Shown piece by piece: positions 18,980-27,663 of a stretch of DNA of 64,000 nt. This stretch comes from an uncultured Planktomarina sp. (GTDB lineage Bacteria > Pseudomonadota > Alphaproteobacteria > Rhodobacterales > Rhodobacteraceae), in the NCBI GenBank assembly GCA_905182425.1, contig CAJJBP010000003.1, positions 1 through 64,000 of the forward strand, read 5' to 3'. How positions within the stretch are numbered: the first letter of the stretch is position 1; each line of letters starts with the position of its first letter. The translations under genes and the position numbers were made by a program. Under the pieces are notes generated by a model. That model ran no database searches and was not told the origin of the DNA. It saw only the letters and a program-made list of their open reading frames with translations.

Positions 18980-20215
18980 TTAGTTAAGGAAACCTTTTTC
19001 TGTTGCTGCAGCTGTATAAGCAGCTTCAACATCCGCCAAAGCCTGCTCTGCACTTTCAGAACCCTGCAAGAAGTCGGAAATTTCAGCACCAAGTGCTCCG
19101 TGCAAAGTACCCATAAATGGAAGCATTGGATATGGTGCGGCACCAGCCGCCGCTGTTGCAGAAACTCCTGCTGAAGCTGCACTTGGCATATATCCAGCAC
19201 CAAGCCACACAGTATCACTATTATTTGCTTGGATCACATCAGACGAAATACCCTTCATCATTGCAATAAAAGTAGCCTCAGCATCTTCGTCAGAAATATT
19301 TGCTGAAATAGCTATGCCATCCCACCAAAGTGTTGATGCTGGACGTGCATTGTTGCCCCATGTTGGTGCACCTGTTAGCACAGTGTTAGATGATACGGCT
19401 TTAGTTGATCCTTCGTCATCAAGAACAGCTCCACCACGAGTACCCCACATTGTTGCTAATGCTAAGTTGCCGGCTTCCCACTCAGCCTGCGTAGCGTTTG
19501 AGTCGTATGTGAGGTAATCTGGGTTTGAATATGCAACTAGAGACTTGAGCATATTTAAGGTTGCAACACCATGATCATTGTTAACTGCGACTTCTGCAGT
19601 TCCTGGCTTAAAGAAATCTGCGCCCGTACCCATGTACATGTTGACAAATTCTTCTCCAAGGTTCCAGCCAGCAGCAGTATTTAACGCCACTGGGTAATCC
19701 ATCAAACCTGCAGATTTAATGGCCTTAGCCGCTGCTAACACATCTTCATATGTTTCTGGAATGCTATTTACACCAGCTTTTTTCAAGATATCGGAACGTG
19801 AAAATAAATGCTGCGCATTAGCACCAAAAGCGACAGCCATAATTTTGCCATCTACTGTTATCATTTGGCTAGGGTTTAAACCATCGCCGTGCTTTGCCAC
19901 TAAAGCATCCAAAGAACGCACCAACCCATCATTCATCAGTGTGACTAATGTTGAGTTACTTGCAATAACGGAGGTGTATTGAGCTGGATTTGCAGTAAGT
20001 GCTGCCACCATGATATCTTTGTGATCTTTGGTTAGGTTCGCCTCTACAGTTACACCGCCGCCGGCGCACGTGCTAGCGGCAGCTGTAACAGATTGGATTG
20101 CAGGAAAGTCATTTGAAAGTATTTTGACGTTACCAGAAGAAATTCCGCATCCCGCCATTGCTGTAGTTCCAAGAGCCATAAAAGCCCCAGCTAATGTTAT
20201 TTTATTTAGAAACAT
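18980..20215 (-). CDS. Sugar-type ABC transporter substrate-binding protein
   Basis: This 411-residue periplasmic solute-binding protein of the extracellular family 1 type has a signal peptide (MFLNKITLAGAFMALGTTAMA, cleavage near residue 21). The mature protein has the family layout, with the WEAGNLALATMWGTRGGAV and WWDGIAISANISDEDAEA segments. It is the high-affinity receptor of the two permeases downstream and the ATPase upstream. No residue pattern identifies the ligand. Confidence 0.9.
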   Translation of the reverse strand: MFLNKITLAGAFMALGTTAMAGCGISSGNVKILSNDFPAIQSVTAAASTCAGGGVTVEANLTKDHKDIMVAALTANPAQYTSVIASNSTLVTLMNDGLVRSLDALVAKHGDGLNPSQMITVDGKIMAVAFGANAQHLFSRSDILKKAGVNSIPETYEDVLAAAKAIKSAGLMDYPVALNTAAGWNLGEEFVNMYMGTGADFFKPGTAEVAVNNDHGVATLNMLKSLVAYSNPDYLTYDSNATQAEWEAGNLALATMWGTRGGAVLDDEGSTKAVSSNTVLTGAPTWGNNARPASTLWWDGIAISANISDEDAEATFIAMMKGISSDVIQANNSDTVWLGAGYMPSAASAGVSATAAAGAAPYPMLPFMGTLHGALGAEISDFLQGSESAEQALADVEAAYTAAATEKGFLN

Positions 20216-20295
20216 TTGTTTCTCCCTGATGTCGTGAGAGACGACAATGCATCATCTCTACGTGAATCCTCCTTTTCTGGAGGCTTTGAAGGGGA

Positions 20296-21346
20296 CTAAT
20301 CCCCAATCCGCGCACCCGTTTGAATGTCAAATAAGTGGCAAATTTCTATAGGCACGGATATGCGAATCATGTCGCCAATCTCCACCCGGTAATCTTTGTG
20401 TGCTTTCACTGAGACCAGTCCACCATTGACGCGAACAGTGATCATTGTAGCATCGCCTAAAAGCTCCATTGTATAGACTGCAGCGTGAAGTTCACCGCCT
20501 TTTTCCACAATGCTGGCATCCTCTGCTCGAAATCCAAGTTGTGCTGGTTGATCGTCTGCGGTGAATCCTGAAACAGTTATCTCACCACTGTTAAATGTAC
20601 CTGCGGCTATTTGCCCGTGGGCTAAATTCATGGCGGGTGCTCCAATGAAGCTCGCAACAAATGCATTTTCTGGGCGGTCATATATTTCAGTTGGGCTGCC
20701 GACTTGTTGAACCACTCCGCCTTTCATGACTACAACGCGGTCCGCGAGGGTCATGGCTTCAATTTGATCATGGGTCACATAGATTGTTGTAACTTTCAGC
20801 TCATGACTGAGGTTTTTGATTTGAGCTCGTGTCGAAACTCGTAACTTCGCATCAAGGTTTGAAAGAGGTTCATCCATTAAAAAAACGTTGGGTTCTCGCA
20901 CGATGGCCCGCGCCAGCGCTACGCGCTGCCTTTGCCCACCGGAAAGTTCTGCGGGTTTTCTGTGAAGGAATTCATCTAGTTCAACCATGGCAGAGGCGCG
21001 CATTACGCGTGCTTTGTGCTCAGATTCTGGAACTTTCCTAACTTTCAACGGGAAACGGATATTCTCATAAACGTTCATATTCGGGTAAAGTGCATAAGAT
21101 TGAAATACCATCGCAACATTGCGGTCTTTTGGATCGAGATCATTTACCCGCTTGCCATCAATCAAGATGTCACCATCTGAGGCGTCTTCAAGCCCTGCGA
21201 TCATGCGCATTGTCGTAGTCTTTCCACAACCTGAAGGCCCTAAAAGGACAAGAAACTCTTCATCTGCAATGGTCAGGTTGAAGTTTTCAACCCCAACAAA
21301 TGATCCCCATCGCTTTGACAAATTTTGAAGCCTTAATTTCGGCCAT
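20296..21346 (-). CDS. ABC transporter ATP-binding protein (UgpC/MsmK type), frameshift at the N terminus
   Basis: This ATPase of about 350 residues has Walker A GPSGCGKTT, Q-loop FQSYALYPNM, signature LSGGQRQR, Walker B VFLMDEPLSNLDA, H-loop THDQ, and a C-terminal regulatory TOBE domain. The long frame has no good start, because it runs back through promoter DNA. An ATG at 21346, preceded by AGGGACC, reads MAEIK in another frame and would join LQNLSKRWG in the main frame if one of two C at 21331-21332 were removed. So the true start is probably 21346 and an indel of one base separates it from the body. It is the first gene of the minus-strand cluster. Confidence 0.85.
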
Positions 21347-21376
21347 TTCAGGTCCCTACAAGCAAAGAATCTATTA

Positions 21377-21392
21377 TTGCATACGTTTGCAA
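21377..21392. promoter_or_regulatory. LacI-type operator palindrome
   Basis: TTGCATACGTTTGCAA is a 16-base palindrome with a single mismatched pair and the central CG typical of LacI/GalR operators. It lies between the divergent ATPase gene (minus) and SnoaL-like gene (plus), so one site could control both transcription units. The likely binder is the LacI protein encoded at 12340-13359. Confidence 0.7.
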
Positions 21393-21498
21393 AAAGAATA
21401 GAGTATAGCAAGCACTTCTTATGGAATCGTCTAACTCGAGGGTGTCTGAGCACATAGGTTCAACAACATATGGTTTATCGTGGGAGCTTCAATACATT

Positions 21499-22497
21499 AT
21501 GCCAAATTTCCAAAAAGAAAAGCGACTTGTTCGTAACTACTATCAAGCATTGGATTCGGCACAGGGCGACGCGATATTAGGTGTTTTGCGAGATTTTACA
21601 TCATCCCGTTATGTTTGGCGCGCTTTTCACCCATTTCATTTGCAAACTAACATAGAGTCGGTGGGTGAAACATTTTGGAAGCCTTTTCGGAATTCCATTC
21701 AGCATATACAACGACGCATGGATGTGTTTTTCGCTGGTAAAAACTTCATTGATGAAGGTGCGTCAGTTTGGGTTTGCTCCATGGGGCATTTGATGGGGTT
21801 ATTTGACCAACCCTGGCTTGGGATCCAACCAACCGGTAAACTCGTAATGTTGCGCTACGCTGAGTTTCATAAAATCGAAGATGGAAAGATTGCTGAAACT
21901 GCCTTTTATTTTGATATACCCCATTTGATGATCCAGGCGGGCTATGAGCCTTTTAAAAAACCCACTGCAATGCATTTGGTACAGCCCGGTCCTGCCACTC
22001 ACGATGCATTGTTGTTTGACGACGCGCCCACAGATGAGGGTCAAAAAACAATGGATGTAATGCATGCTATGATAAACGACCTTGGAACCTGGGAATTGGG
22101 TCTTCCGTTGGAAGAGGAACTGGCGCGGACTTGGCATGACGACATGATCTGGTGGGGACCGGCTGGCATAGGCGCATCCTACACGATTGAACGATATGCC
22201 AAACAACATTCAGCTCCGTTCCGTGCCGGGTTCACAGATAGGTCTGGGACTGGGCATATTGCACGTATAGCCGAGGGCCATTACTCTGGTTTCTTTGGAT
22301 GGCCAAATTTCATAGCAAAACCGACTGGCGGTTTTATGGGGCTGCCTCCAAGTGATGAACCCTGCGAATTCAGAGTCATTGATATCTACCGCCGCGAGGG
22401 TGACAAACTAAAAGAAAACTGGATTTTTCTTGACATGTTACATTTCTTTGCTCAGCAAAAGATAGATATATTGGGAAATCTCGAAGAAAAGCGGTAA
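21499..22497 (+). CDS. SnoaL-like two-domain protein (IV)
   Basis: This protein has about 332 residues from the ATG at 21499 (358 if the ATG at 21421 is used, which lacks a ribosome site and lies close to the operator). It has two SnoaL/NTF2-like domains: residues about 1-150 (HLMGLFDQPWLGIQPTGK, MLRYAEFHKIEDGKIAET) and 190-330 (MIWWGPAGIGASYTIERY, FRVIDIYRREGDKLKENW). It is paralogous to the protein at 14117-15169. Divergent transcription from the main cluster around a shared operator, with the amidohydrolase gene next, places it in the same pathway. Function unknown. Confidence 0.7.
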   Translation: MPNFQKEKRLVRNYYQALDSAQGDAILGVLRDFTSSRYVWRAFHPFHLQTNIESVGETFWKPFRNSIQHIQRRMDVFFAGKNFIDEGASVWVCSMGHLMGLFDQPWLGIQPTGKLVMLRYAEFHKIEDGKIAETAFYFDIPHLMIQAGYEPFKKPTAMHLVQPGPATHDALLFDDAPTDEGQKTMDVMHAMINDLGTWELGLPLEEELARTWHDDMIWWGPAGIGASYTIERYAKQHSAPFRAGFTDRSGTGHIARIAEGHYSGFFGWPNFIAKPTGGFMGLPPSDEPCEFRVIDIYRREGDKLKENWIFLDMLHFFAQQKIDILGNLEEKR

Positions 22498-22502
22498 TAA
22501 AA

Positions 22503-23381
22503 ATGATAGATGCCCATCATCATTTGTGGGATTTGAGCGCGATCGAATACCCCTGGCTTAATGCGCAAGGCGTTAAAAGATTTTTTGGTGATCCAACGCC
22601 AATTCAAAAGAATTATTTGATCGGGGAGTTTTGCGTGGACGCGTCAGCGCATGGATTTGATCGCTCTGTACACATCCAGGTAGGTGCTCATGATGGACTG
22701 GCGGAGGCGAGGTGGGTGCAATCTATTTGTGATGCTAATCCAAATTGGCCAATGGCCCAAGTCGTATTTTGTGATCTGACATCTCCAAATATTAATGAGA
22801 TTTTAATTGAATATTTAAAGCTGTCATCTGTACGGGGCGTGCGTCAAATTATTGGACGGTCGCCCGAGGAGGATGGTCAAACAGGAACGAATGCAATCCT
22901 GAAATCTGATGCCTTATTGAGTGGATTACAGCTGATCGGAGAAAAAGGTTTATCTTTTGACCTACAACTTATTCCTGAGCTGATGAGCGCTACCACGGAA
23001 ATACTGCAAGATGCGCCTAATACTCAAGTGGCACTCTGCCATGCCGGGTCCCCTCACGATCGTAGCGCCACAGGACTTTCGCGGTATGCAAATCAGCTGC
23101 GCGGAATCTCTGCGCTAAGCCACGTGACCTGTAAACTTTCGGGACTAGGAATGTTCGACCACTTTTGGACTACAGAAAAGATTAAGCCGATTGTGGATGT
23201 CTGCTTGGATCAATTCGGAGAAGATCGCTGCATGTTTGGCTCTAACTTCCCAGTAGATAGTCTCTATTCAGACTACGCACGACTGGTTCATAGCTATCAA
23301 AACATAATTCCAAATAAATGGCATTCGTCTGTATTTAGTGAAGTGGCTAATCGCTTCTATTTTCAAAAAAAAGTTTCTTGA
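22503..23381 (+). CDS. Amidohydrolase-2 family hydrolase (lactonase-like)
   Basis: This 292-residue TIM-barrel metal hydrolase of the amidohydrolase-2 family begins MIDAHHHLWDLSAIEYPWL, the HxH metal motif and WDL pattern seen in L-fucono-/L-rhamnono-lactonases and 2-pyrone-4,6-dicarboxylate lactonase. Further motifs are the His of LCHAGSPHD and the Asp region MFGSNFPVDSLYSDY. It follows the SnoaL-like gene by 5 bases. In a catabolic cluster with an SDR, a lactonase acting after a sugar or ring dehydrogenase is a reasonable inference, but no dehydratase or aldolase is nearby. Confidence 0.8.
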   Translation: MIDAHHHLWDLSAIEYPWLNAQGVKRFFGDPTPIQKNYLIGEFCVDASAHGFDRSVHIQVGAHDGLAEARWVQSICDANPNWPMAQVVFCDLTSPNINEILIEYLKLSSVRGVRQIIGRSPEEDGQTGTNAILKSDALLSGLQLIGEKGLSFDLQLIPELMSATTEILQDAPNTQVALCHAGSPHDRSATGLSRYANQLRGISALSHVTCKLSGLGMFDHFWTTEKIKPIVDVCLDQFGEDRCMFGSNFPVDSLYSDYARLVHSYQNIIPNKWHSSVFSEVANRFYFQKKVS

Positions 23382-23475
23382 AAGGCTCTATAGTGTTACT
23401 TGGTGTGAGATGTACAAAGCTAGCTCTCTGCAGGCATCAATAGCTTCATGGAAGCCCTCGGACATGTTAGGATAG

Positions 23476-23650
23476 TTAAGACAAAATTAAATTTGTTGAA
23501 ATTGGAGCAACTTGATACCGGCGGGTTTCTCGAAATTTCCGCTCAATGTCGTATTTTTCAGCAAACCCAAATCCACCGTGGGTTTGAATGGCAACATTAG
23601 CCGCTTCGTTGGATGCATCTAACGAAAACTACCGTCCAATCTTGAAATAC
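23476..23650 (-). pseudogene. Acyl-CoA dehydrogenase C-terminal remnant
   Basis: The gap between the amidohydrolase and amidase genes holds a minus-strand fragment reading LDASNEAANVAIQTHGGFGF, then AEKYDIERKFRETRRYQVAP and ISTNLILS before a stop at 23476-23478. This is the conserved tail of acyl-CoA dehydrogenases (the QxHGGxGF...YDxER..RD motif region). An in-frame TAG lies just before it and no upstream domain remains, so only about 50 codons are left. It marks a deletion next to the catabolic cluster. Confidence 0.75.
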
Positions 23651-23657
23651 TAAATTT

Positions 23658-25697
23658 TTAAATTTCTTTATGCCAAAATATAATAGCGTCCTTCAGCTCG
23701 TTTGCATAGAAGATCGCATTTTGAGATACTGACGGCTCACCGGTCAAGCGACCGGTTTTTCGGGCACAATCAAAAAAGCCAGGGGCAGGAATTCCACCCC
23801 GTATTTTGCTAATTACAAAAGTTGCAATCAGTGGTTTGCCTGCTCTGGTATCCTCTTCAATGAGACATTCCAAAGCGAGCGTAAGTTTGTGGATAGTATG
23901 CGGTGGAGGGATATTTAAAGCTTTGGCCAGTTCTTGATAGGTCATCGGAATTTTTCCAGCTACATTTTTGATCAGATAAGTTCTAACCTGTGTAGCTAAA
24001 AAATTACTACCGTATTTAGCGGTTCTTGGGGGCTCTTTTCTATAAGAACCGGTTCGTTCGAACGCCGAAGCCATACCCAAAAGTTCGTTATCCGAGTAAG
24101 CTTTTCCGGCAAAGGTTAAGCCTACGGGCATATCAATATCTGCCGCAATTCCCATAGGCACCGTAACGGTGGGAATGCCAAGATGCCGGATAGCTAGGTT
24201 GCCATTAGCCACCCAAGCACCGTTGGACCAAGCCTGATCTGCGGATGTTGGATTTGTGTCAGCATCAGCTGGCCCAATATCAGCAACTGCTGGGAATATG
24301 ACTGCATCCAGCTTGTGTGTGTCCATCCAAGCTTCGAGATCAACCTTTCGTGTTTCTTCAAGACCTTTGAGCCCGTCTTCTAACGTAGGAATATCCAAGA
24401 AATTTTTGATTTTCTGTCTGCGTGCATAGTCTGGGTAATGTGAGATATCGTCGTCAAACCCAGTGTAGCGATCAGGTAAACTTCCCTCAGGCGTTGGAAA
24501 TATTTCATTACCCTTGACGTCAGCCAGGCATTGCAAGCTTGGGTCTCCGTTGGTTCTAAGAAAATCATCCCAAGCCCATACCGATAAATCGACGATCTCA
24601 TGAGCTAGATATTCTGGAGATACTCGGCCTGCTGAATGAATTTTTGAGGCGTGGGGGCGGTCACCCTCATAATTCGAAACGACTGGGAAATCAACGATCA
24701 TGACCTCAGCACCGGCATGCTCTAAGGCAGAACGTGCTGCATCCCAAAGGGACATAAAAGAGGCGCGCGTTTGGATAAGTTGACCTGTCGCACCGCCGAT
24801 GCCGAGATTGCTACCAGTTCCGGCTTGTGCATCTGAATTTATATACATTGCTGGAACGCCAAAACGTTTACCTTTAAGCGATGCGTTTGCTAACTTCGAA
24901 TATGATTTTGGTCGCAATTGTGACGCTTTAGGCAATTTTACCCAAGGCTGACTTCGCCAAAAATCGCCCTGTGTGTTTGGATCATCTACAATAATTATAT
25001 CGATAACTTCAAGCATATCTGCGATACTTCGGGTCTGCGGTACAACAACATCCATTGTCGGGACCAGTGGCCAGTTTCCCCGAACAGAAATCATTCCCCT
25101 GCTGGGTGTATAGGCGCACAGACCATTATTCGAAGCTGGGGCCCTGCCGCTTGACCAGGTTTCTTCTGCCAAGCCGAAGGCTGCGAAGCTGGCCGCGGTT
25201 GCTGTTCCTGACCCATTAGAGGAACCTGAAGCAAAAGCTGCTGTTAAATACTGGGCATTATAGGGGGACTCTGCGCGTCCATAGAGGCCGCGCTGCATTC
25301 CGCCGTTTGCCATAGGGGGCATATTGGTCAAGCCTATTAAAATAGCTCCTGCATCTCGTAATTGGGAGATTACAAATGCATCGTCCGTTGCTATTAGATC
25401 TGAGAAAGCGGGTGATCCGGCCGCGACGGTGAGACCTTTAACTTTAAAGCTGTTTTTAGCTGTATAAGGAATACCGTCTAGAGGCCCCCTTATGTTGCCG
25501 TTTTGTCGGCGGGTGTCTGATGCTTGAGCATCAGCAATGGCTTCAGTATTCAATACTGGTACTGAGTTGAGGCAAGGGCCATTGCGGTCAAACTGTTCAA
25601 TCCTATCAAGGCAGGCTCGAATAATTATGACACTGGTTGTTTCTCCCGTTTCAAGGGCACGACGCAAATCTGAAATAGAAGCCTCTACTATGTTCAT
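23658..25697 (-). CDS. Amidase-signature hydrolase with C-terminal extension
   Basis: This 679-residue protein of the amidase signature family hydrolyses a carboxamide with a Ser-cisSer-Lys triad. The Lys is in YTAKNSF (about residue 81), the Ser/Gly-rich motif GSSNGSG is at about 158-164 and the nucleophile region is ETWSSGRAPAS (Ser about 183), where most family members read DTGGSIR. The family fold ends near residue 560; about 110 further residues follow and resemble no domain I know. The start overlaps the acetylpolyamine amidohydrolase stop, so both are co-translated. An amide derived from polyamine or arylamine breakdown is a guess for the substrate. Confidence 0.85.
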   Translation of the reverse strand: MNIVEASISDLRRALETGETTSVIIIRACLDRIEQFDRNGPCLNSVPVLNTEAIADAQASDTRRQNGNIRGPLDGIPYTAKNSFKVKGLTVAAGSPAFSDLIATDDAFVISQLRDAGAILIGLTNMPPMANGGMQRGLYGRAESPYNAQYLTAAFASGSSNGSGTATAASFAAFGLAEETWSSGRAPASNNGLCAYTPSRGMISVRGNWPLVPTMDVVVPQTRSIADMLEVIDIIIVDDPNTQGDFWRSQPWVKLPKASQLRPKSYSKLANASLKGKRFGVPAMYINSDAQAGTGSNLGIGGATGQLIQTRASFMSLWDAARSALEHAGAEVMIVDFPVVSNYEGDRPHASKIHSAGRVSPEYLAHEIVDLSVWAWDDFLRTNGDPSLQCLADVKGNEIFPTPEGSLPDRYTGFDDDISHYPDYARRQKIKNFLDIPTLEDGLKGLEETRKVDLEAWMDTHKLDAVIFPAVADIGPADADTNPTSADQAWSNGAWVANGNLAIRHLGIPTVTVPMGIAADIDMPVGLTFAGKAYSDNELLGMASAFERTGSYRKEPPRTAKYGSNFLATQVRTYLIKNVAGKIPMTYQELAKALNIPPPHTIHKLTLALECLIEEDTRAGKPLIATFVISKIRGGIPAPGFFDCARKTGRLTGEPSVSQNAIFYANELKDAIIFWHKEI

Positions 25698-26725
25698 AGA
25701 TTACTCTCAAAGCCTTGAAGAACGTTTACCGTGTTTACTCCTATTTCAGCAATGTCATATCCGCCCTCCATGATGAATAATGTGGGAAGGTTCAATGTGG
25801 CAATATCCGCACCATAAGTCGTAAAGTCGTCTGAACAGAGTTTGAAAAAACTTATGGGATCTGTCGCAAATGTGTCGACACCAAGTGAGACGATCAGAAC
25901 ATCTGGTGCGTAATCTGATATTTGCATTAGCGCCTCTGCTAAAGCTGCGCGCCAAGTTGAAAAATCTGTGCCTGGAGGCAATGGGTAGTTGAGGGTAAAG
26001 CCCTCACCTGTACTGCTGCCTTCCTCATCGCGGTGTCCTAGAAAATGGGGGAAGGCATCCATTGGATCGCCATGCAGTGACGCGAAAAGAACATCATCCC
26101 GGGCAAAAAAGATGTCTTGTGTGCCGTTTCCGTGATGGAAATCCACATCAAGAATTGCGATACGCTTTGCTCCATTATCGCGTAAATATTGAGCCGCAAC
26201 GGCTGCATTATTTATAAAACAGTAACCTCCATACATATCTATTGCAGCATGGTGTCCGGGGGGGCGGCACAGCGAGAAGACGGAACGTGCCCCTTGCCTT
26301 ATTCGCTCGGCCCCTGTGAGTGCAACCTGTGCTGAAGCGTAGGCGGCTTCCCAAGTGCCTTCCGAAATTGAAGTTTCACAGGATAGTGCGTAATAGCCAA
26401 GCCGGCCTTCAATAAATCTTGGAATTCGTGTCGACGTTCGGCGTGCTGGCCAAACTGTTGGAATTGCTTCGCCCTTGAACCCTTCCTTTAACCAATCACT
26501 CCAAGCAACTTGTAGGAAGTCGATGAAGCTTTTATCATGGACCGCCAAAATTGGACCTAGTCCAAAATCATCTGGACCGTTGACTGGCCCAAGTTTAATG
26601 TCATGGACCCTGTTGATGATATATTCTGCACGCGAAGGGCGCTCGAAGGGTTCGACCAGTTCGCCACCGAACAATTCGGTCTTAGAGTTTCTCAACTGAT
26701 GACGCTCAGTAAATATAGTTTCCAT
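25694..26725 (-). CDS. aphA: Acetylpolyamine amidohydrolase
   Basis: This 343-residue enzyme of the histone-deacetylase family removes acetyl groups from acetylputrescine, acetylspermidine and similar compounds. The zinc ligands are at Asp195 and His197 (ILDVDFHHGNG) and Asp284 (SLGVDTF), the catalytic His pair is in RPPGHHA (158-159) and the Tyr is at 323 (EGGYDIAE); spacing agrees with the characterised Mycoplana enzyme as I remember it. AAGGAA precedes the ATG at 26725. Upstream lies a decayed potD tail, so this gene was probably once downstream of a polyamine ABC transporter. Confidence 0.93.
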   Translation of the reverse strand: METIFTERHQLRNSKTELFGGELVEPFERPSRAEYIINRVHDIKLGPVNGPDDFGLGPILAVHDKSFIDFLQVAWSDWLKEGFKGEAIPTVWPARRTSTRIPRFIEGRLGYYALSCETSISEGTWEAAYASAQVALTGAERIRQGARSVFSLCRPPGHHAAIDMYGGYCFINNAAVAAQYLRDNGAKRIAILDVDFHHGNGTQDIFFARDDVLFASLHGDPMDAFPHFLGHRDEEGSSTGEGFTLNYPLPPGTDFSTWRAALAEALMQISDYAPDVLIVSLGVDTFATDPISFFKLCSDDFTTYGADIATLNLPTLFIMEGGYDIAEIGVNTVNVLQGFESNL

Positions 26726-26730
26726 ACCTA

Positions 26731-26850
26731 TTCCTTAAATGGATATGGTGGCCTCCGTAAGAAGGCCGCCTAGAGTTCGACCAACGTTGGCTTAGTTTTT
26801 AGCGTTCGTCTAGATTTGGTCGAAGATTGTTTGTGTTGCCTGTTCACAAT
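26731..26850 (-). repeat. Decayed copy of the potD 3' end and terminator
   Basis: These 120 bases align without gaps to 35221-35340, roughly three quarters identical by eye. The minus strand reads QATQTIFDQI, a stop codon where potD has Trp, TNAKN and then stop, against QATQTIYDQIWTNLKN in potD. The CCAACGTTGG palindrome (26781-26790) and the following hairpin are conserved. Similarity fades upstream, so only the tail remains. The rest of 26851-27075 shows no gene. Confidence 0.85.
26747..26770 (-). terminator. Hairpin after the potD remnant
   Basis: The arms GGTGGCCT and AGGCCGCC form a near-perfect stem, homologous to the terminator at 35237-35260. The T-rich tail seen in the potD copy has been lost; instead the aphA ribosome site follows. 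Confidence 0.6.
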
Positions 26851-27075
26851 GATGTTGCCATTGTCGGGTGAGGTGTCATCATTCTCAAAAGAAAAATAAG
26901 GAAATTAACTTATATTTAATGCGACTCGAACTTGAGGAGAAATGCTAGATACCCACATGACAGATCCACCAATGTAATTTAGTAAACGTAAATAGAGCCT
27001 ATTATTGCAATTTGCGCGTCTCAATTGAGATCTGCTCAAGTGGTGTGGTTTCAAAAATTTGATGGAATCAAACTA

Positions 27076-27663
27076 ATGGACCTTCTACGCCGCTGTGACC
27101 TTATCGAGGTGCCTTGGAAAAATGGCGGTGGCACGACCCGCGAAATTGCAGCAGGTAAGATTGATGAAAAGACCGCATGGCGACTAAGCCGTGCAGACGT
27201 GGACCAAGATAGTGCCTTTTCGGAATTTGCAGGTCTTACGCGTATACTCACAGTGGTGTCAGGTGGCGGCATGGTTTTGAAACATGCAGGGGGCATGCTT
27301 GATGCTGACCTTTGGCGACCCGTCCAATTTGATGGAAGCCTTAAGATTTTGTCGCAGCTTAGAGACGGCCCTCTGACCGATCTGAACCTGATGTTTGACC
27401 CAACTAATTGTGTAGGCGAGGTGGTTATAAATCGTGGGCCGTCCACAATGGCTGTCGCGTCACCCAAAGATGGCACCAACAGCTTTCATGTTCTGTCAGG
27501 AAAGCCCTCCATAAACGCAACGCGGCTTGGTCTAGGTGACACTGCTTTCGTCAAAGCGAAGAAGGCGATACTCCACCTCGATCCAGGAGACGCACTCCTG
27601 GAAATACGCCTTACTTATTTGCCTCAGAGTAGTGCTATCAAGCTTTGCATCGTGGCGCGGTAA
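27076..27663 (+). CDS. hutD: HutD family protein
   Basis: This 195-residue (from ATG 27076) bicupin-like HutD protein begins MDLLRRCDLIEVPWKNGGGT followed by TREIAAG, the family signature. HutD is a conserved accessory protein of histidine utilisation that is thought to bind a pathway intermediate and limit flux; it is not an enzyme of the pathway. The frame is open to 27025 but the upstream codons do not match the family. The gene converges with hutF and their 3' ends overlap by 40 bases. The frame is intact. Confidence 0.85.
   Translation: MDLLRRCDLIEVPWKNGGGTTREIAAGKIDEKTAWRLSRADVDQDSAFSEFAGLTRILTVVSGGGMVLKHAGGMLDADLWRPVQFDGSLKILSQLRDGPLTDLNLMFDPTNCVGEVVINRGPSTMAVASPKDGTNSFHVLSGKPSINATRLGLGDTAFVKAKKAILHLDPGDALLEIRLTYLPQSSAIKLCIVAR

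Noticed and set aside
27019-27030. Perfect palindrome TCTCAATTGAGA upstream of hutD
   Set aside because: AT-rich 12-base palindromes occur by chance and no second copy was seen; not enough to call an operator.
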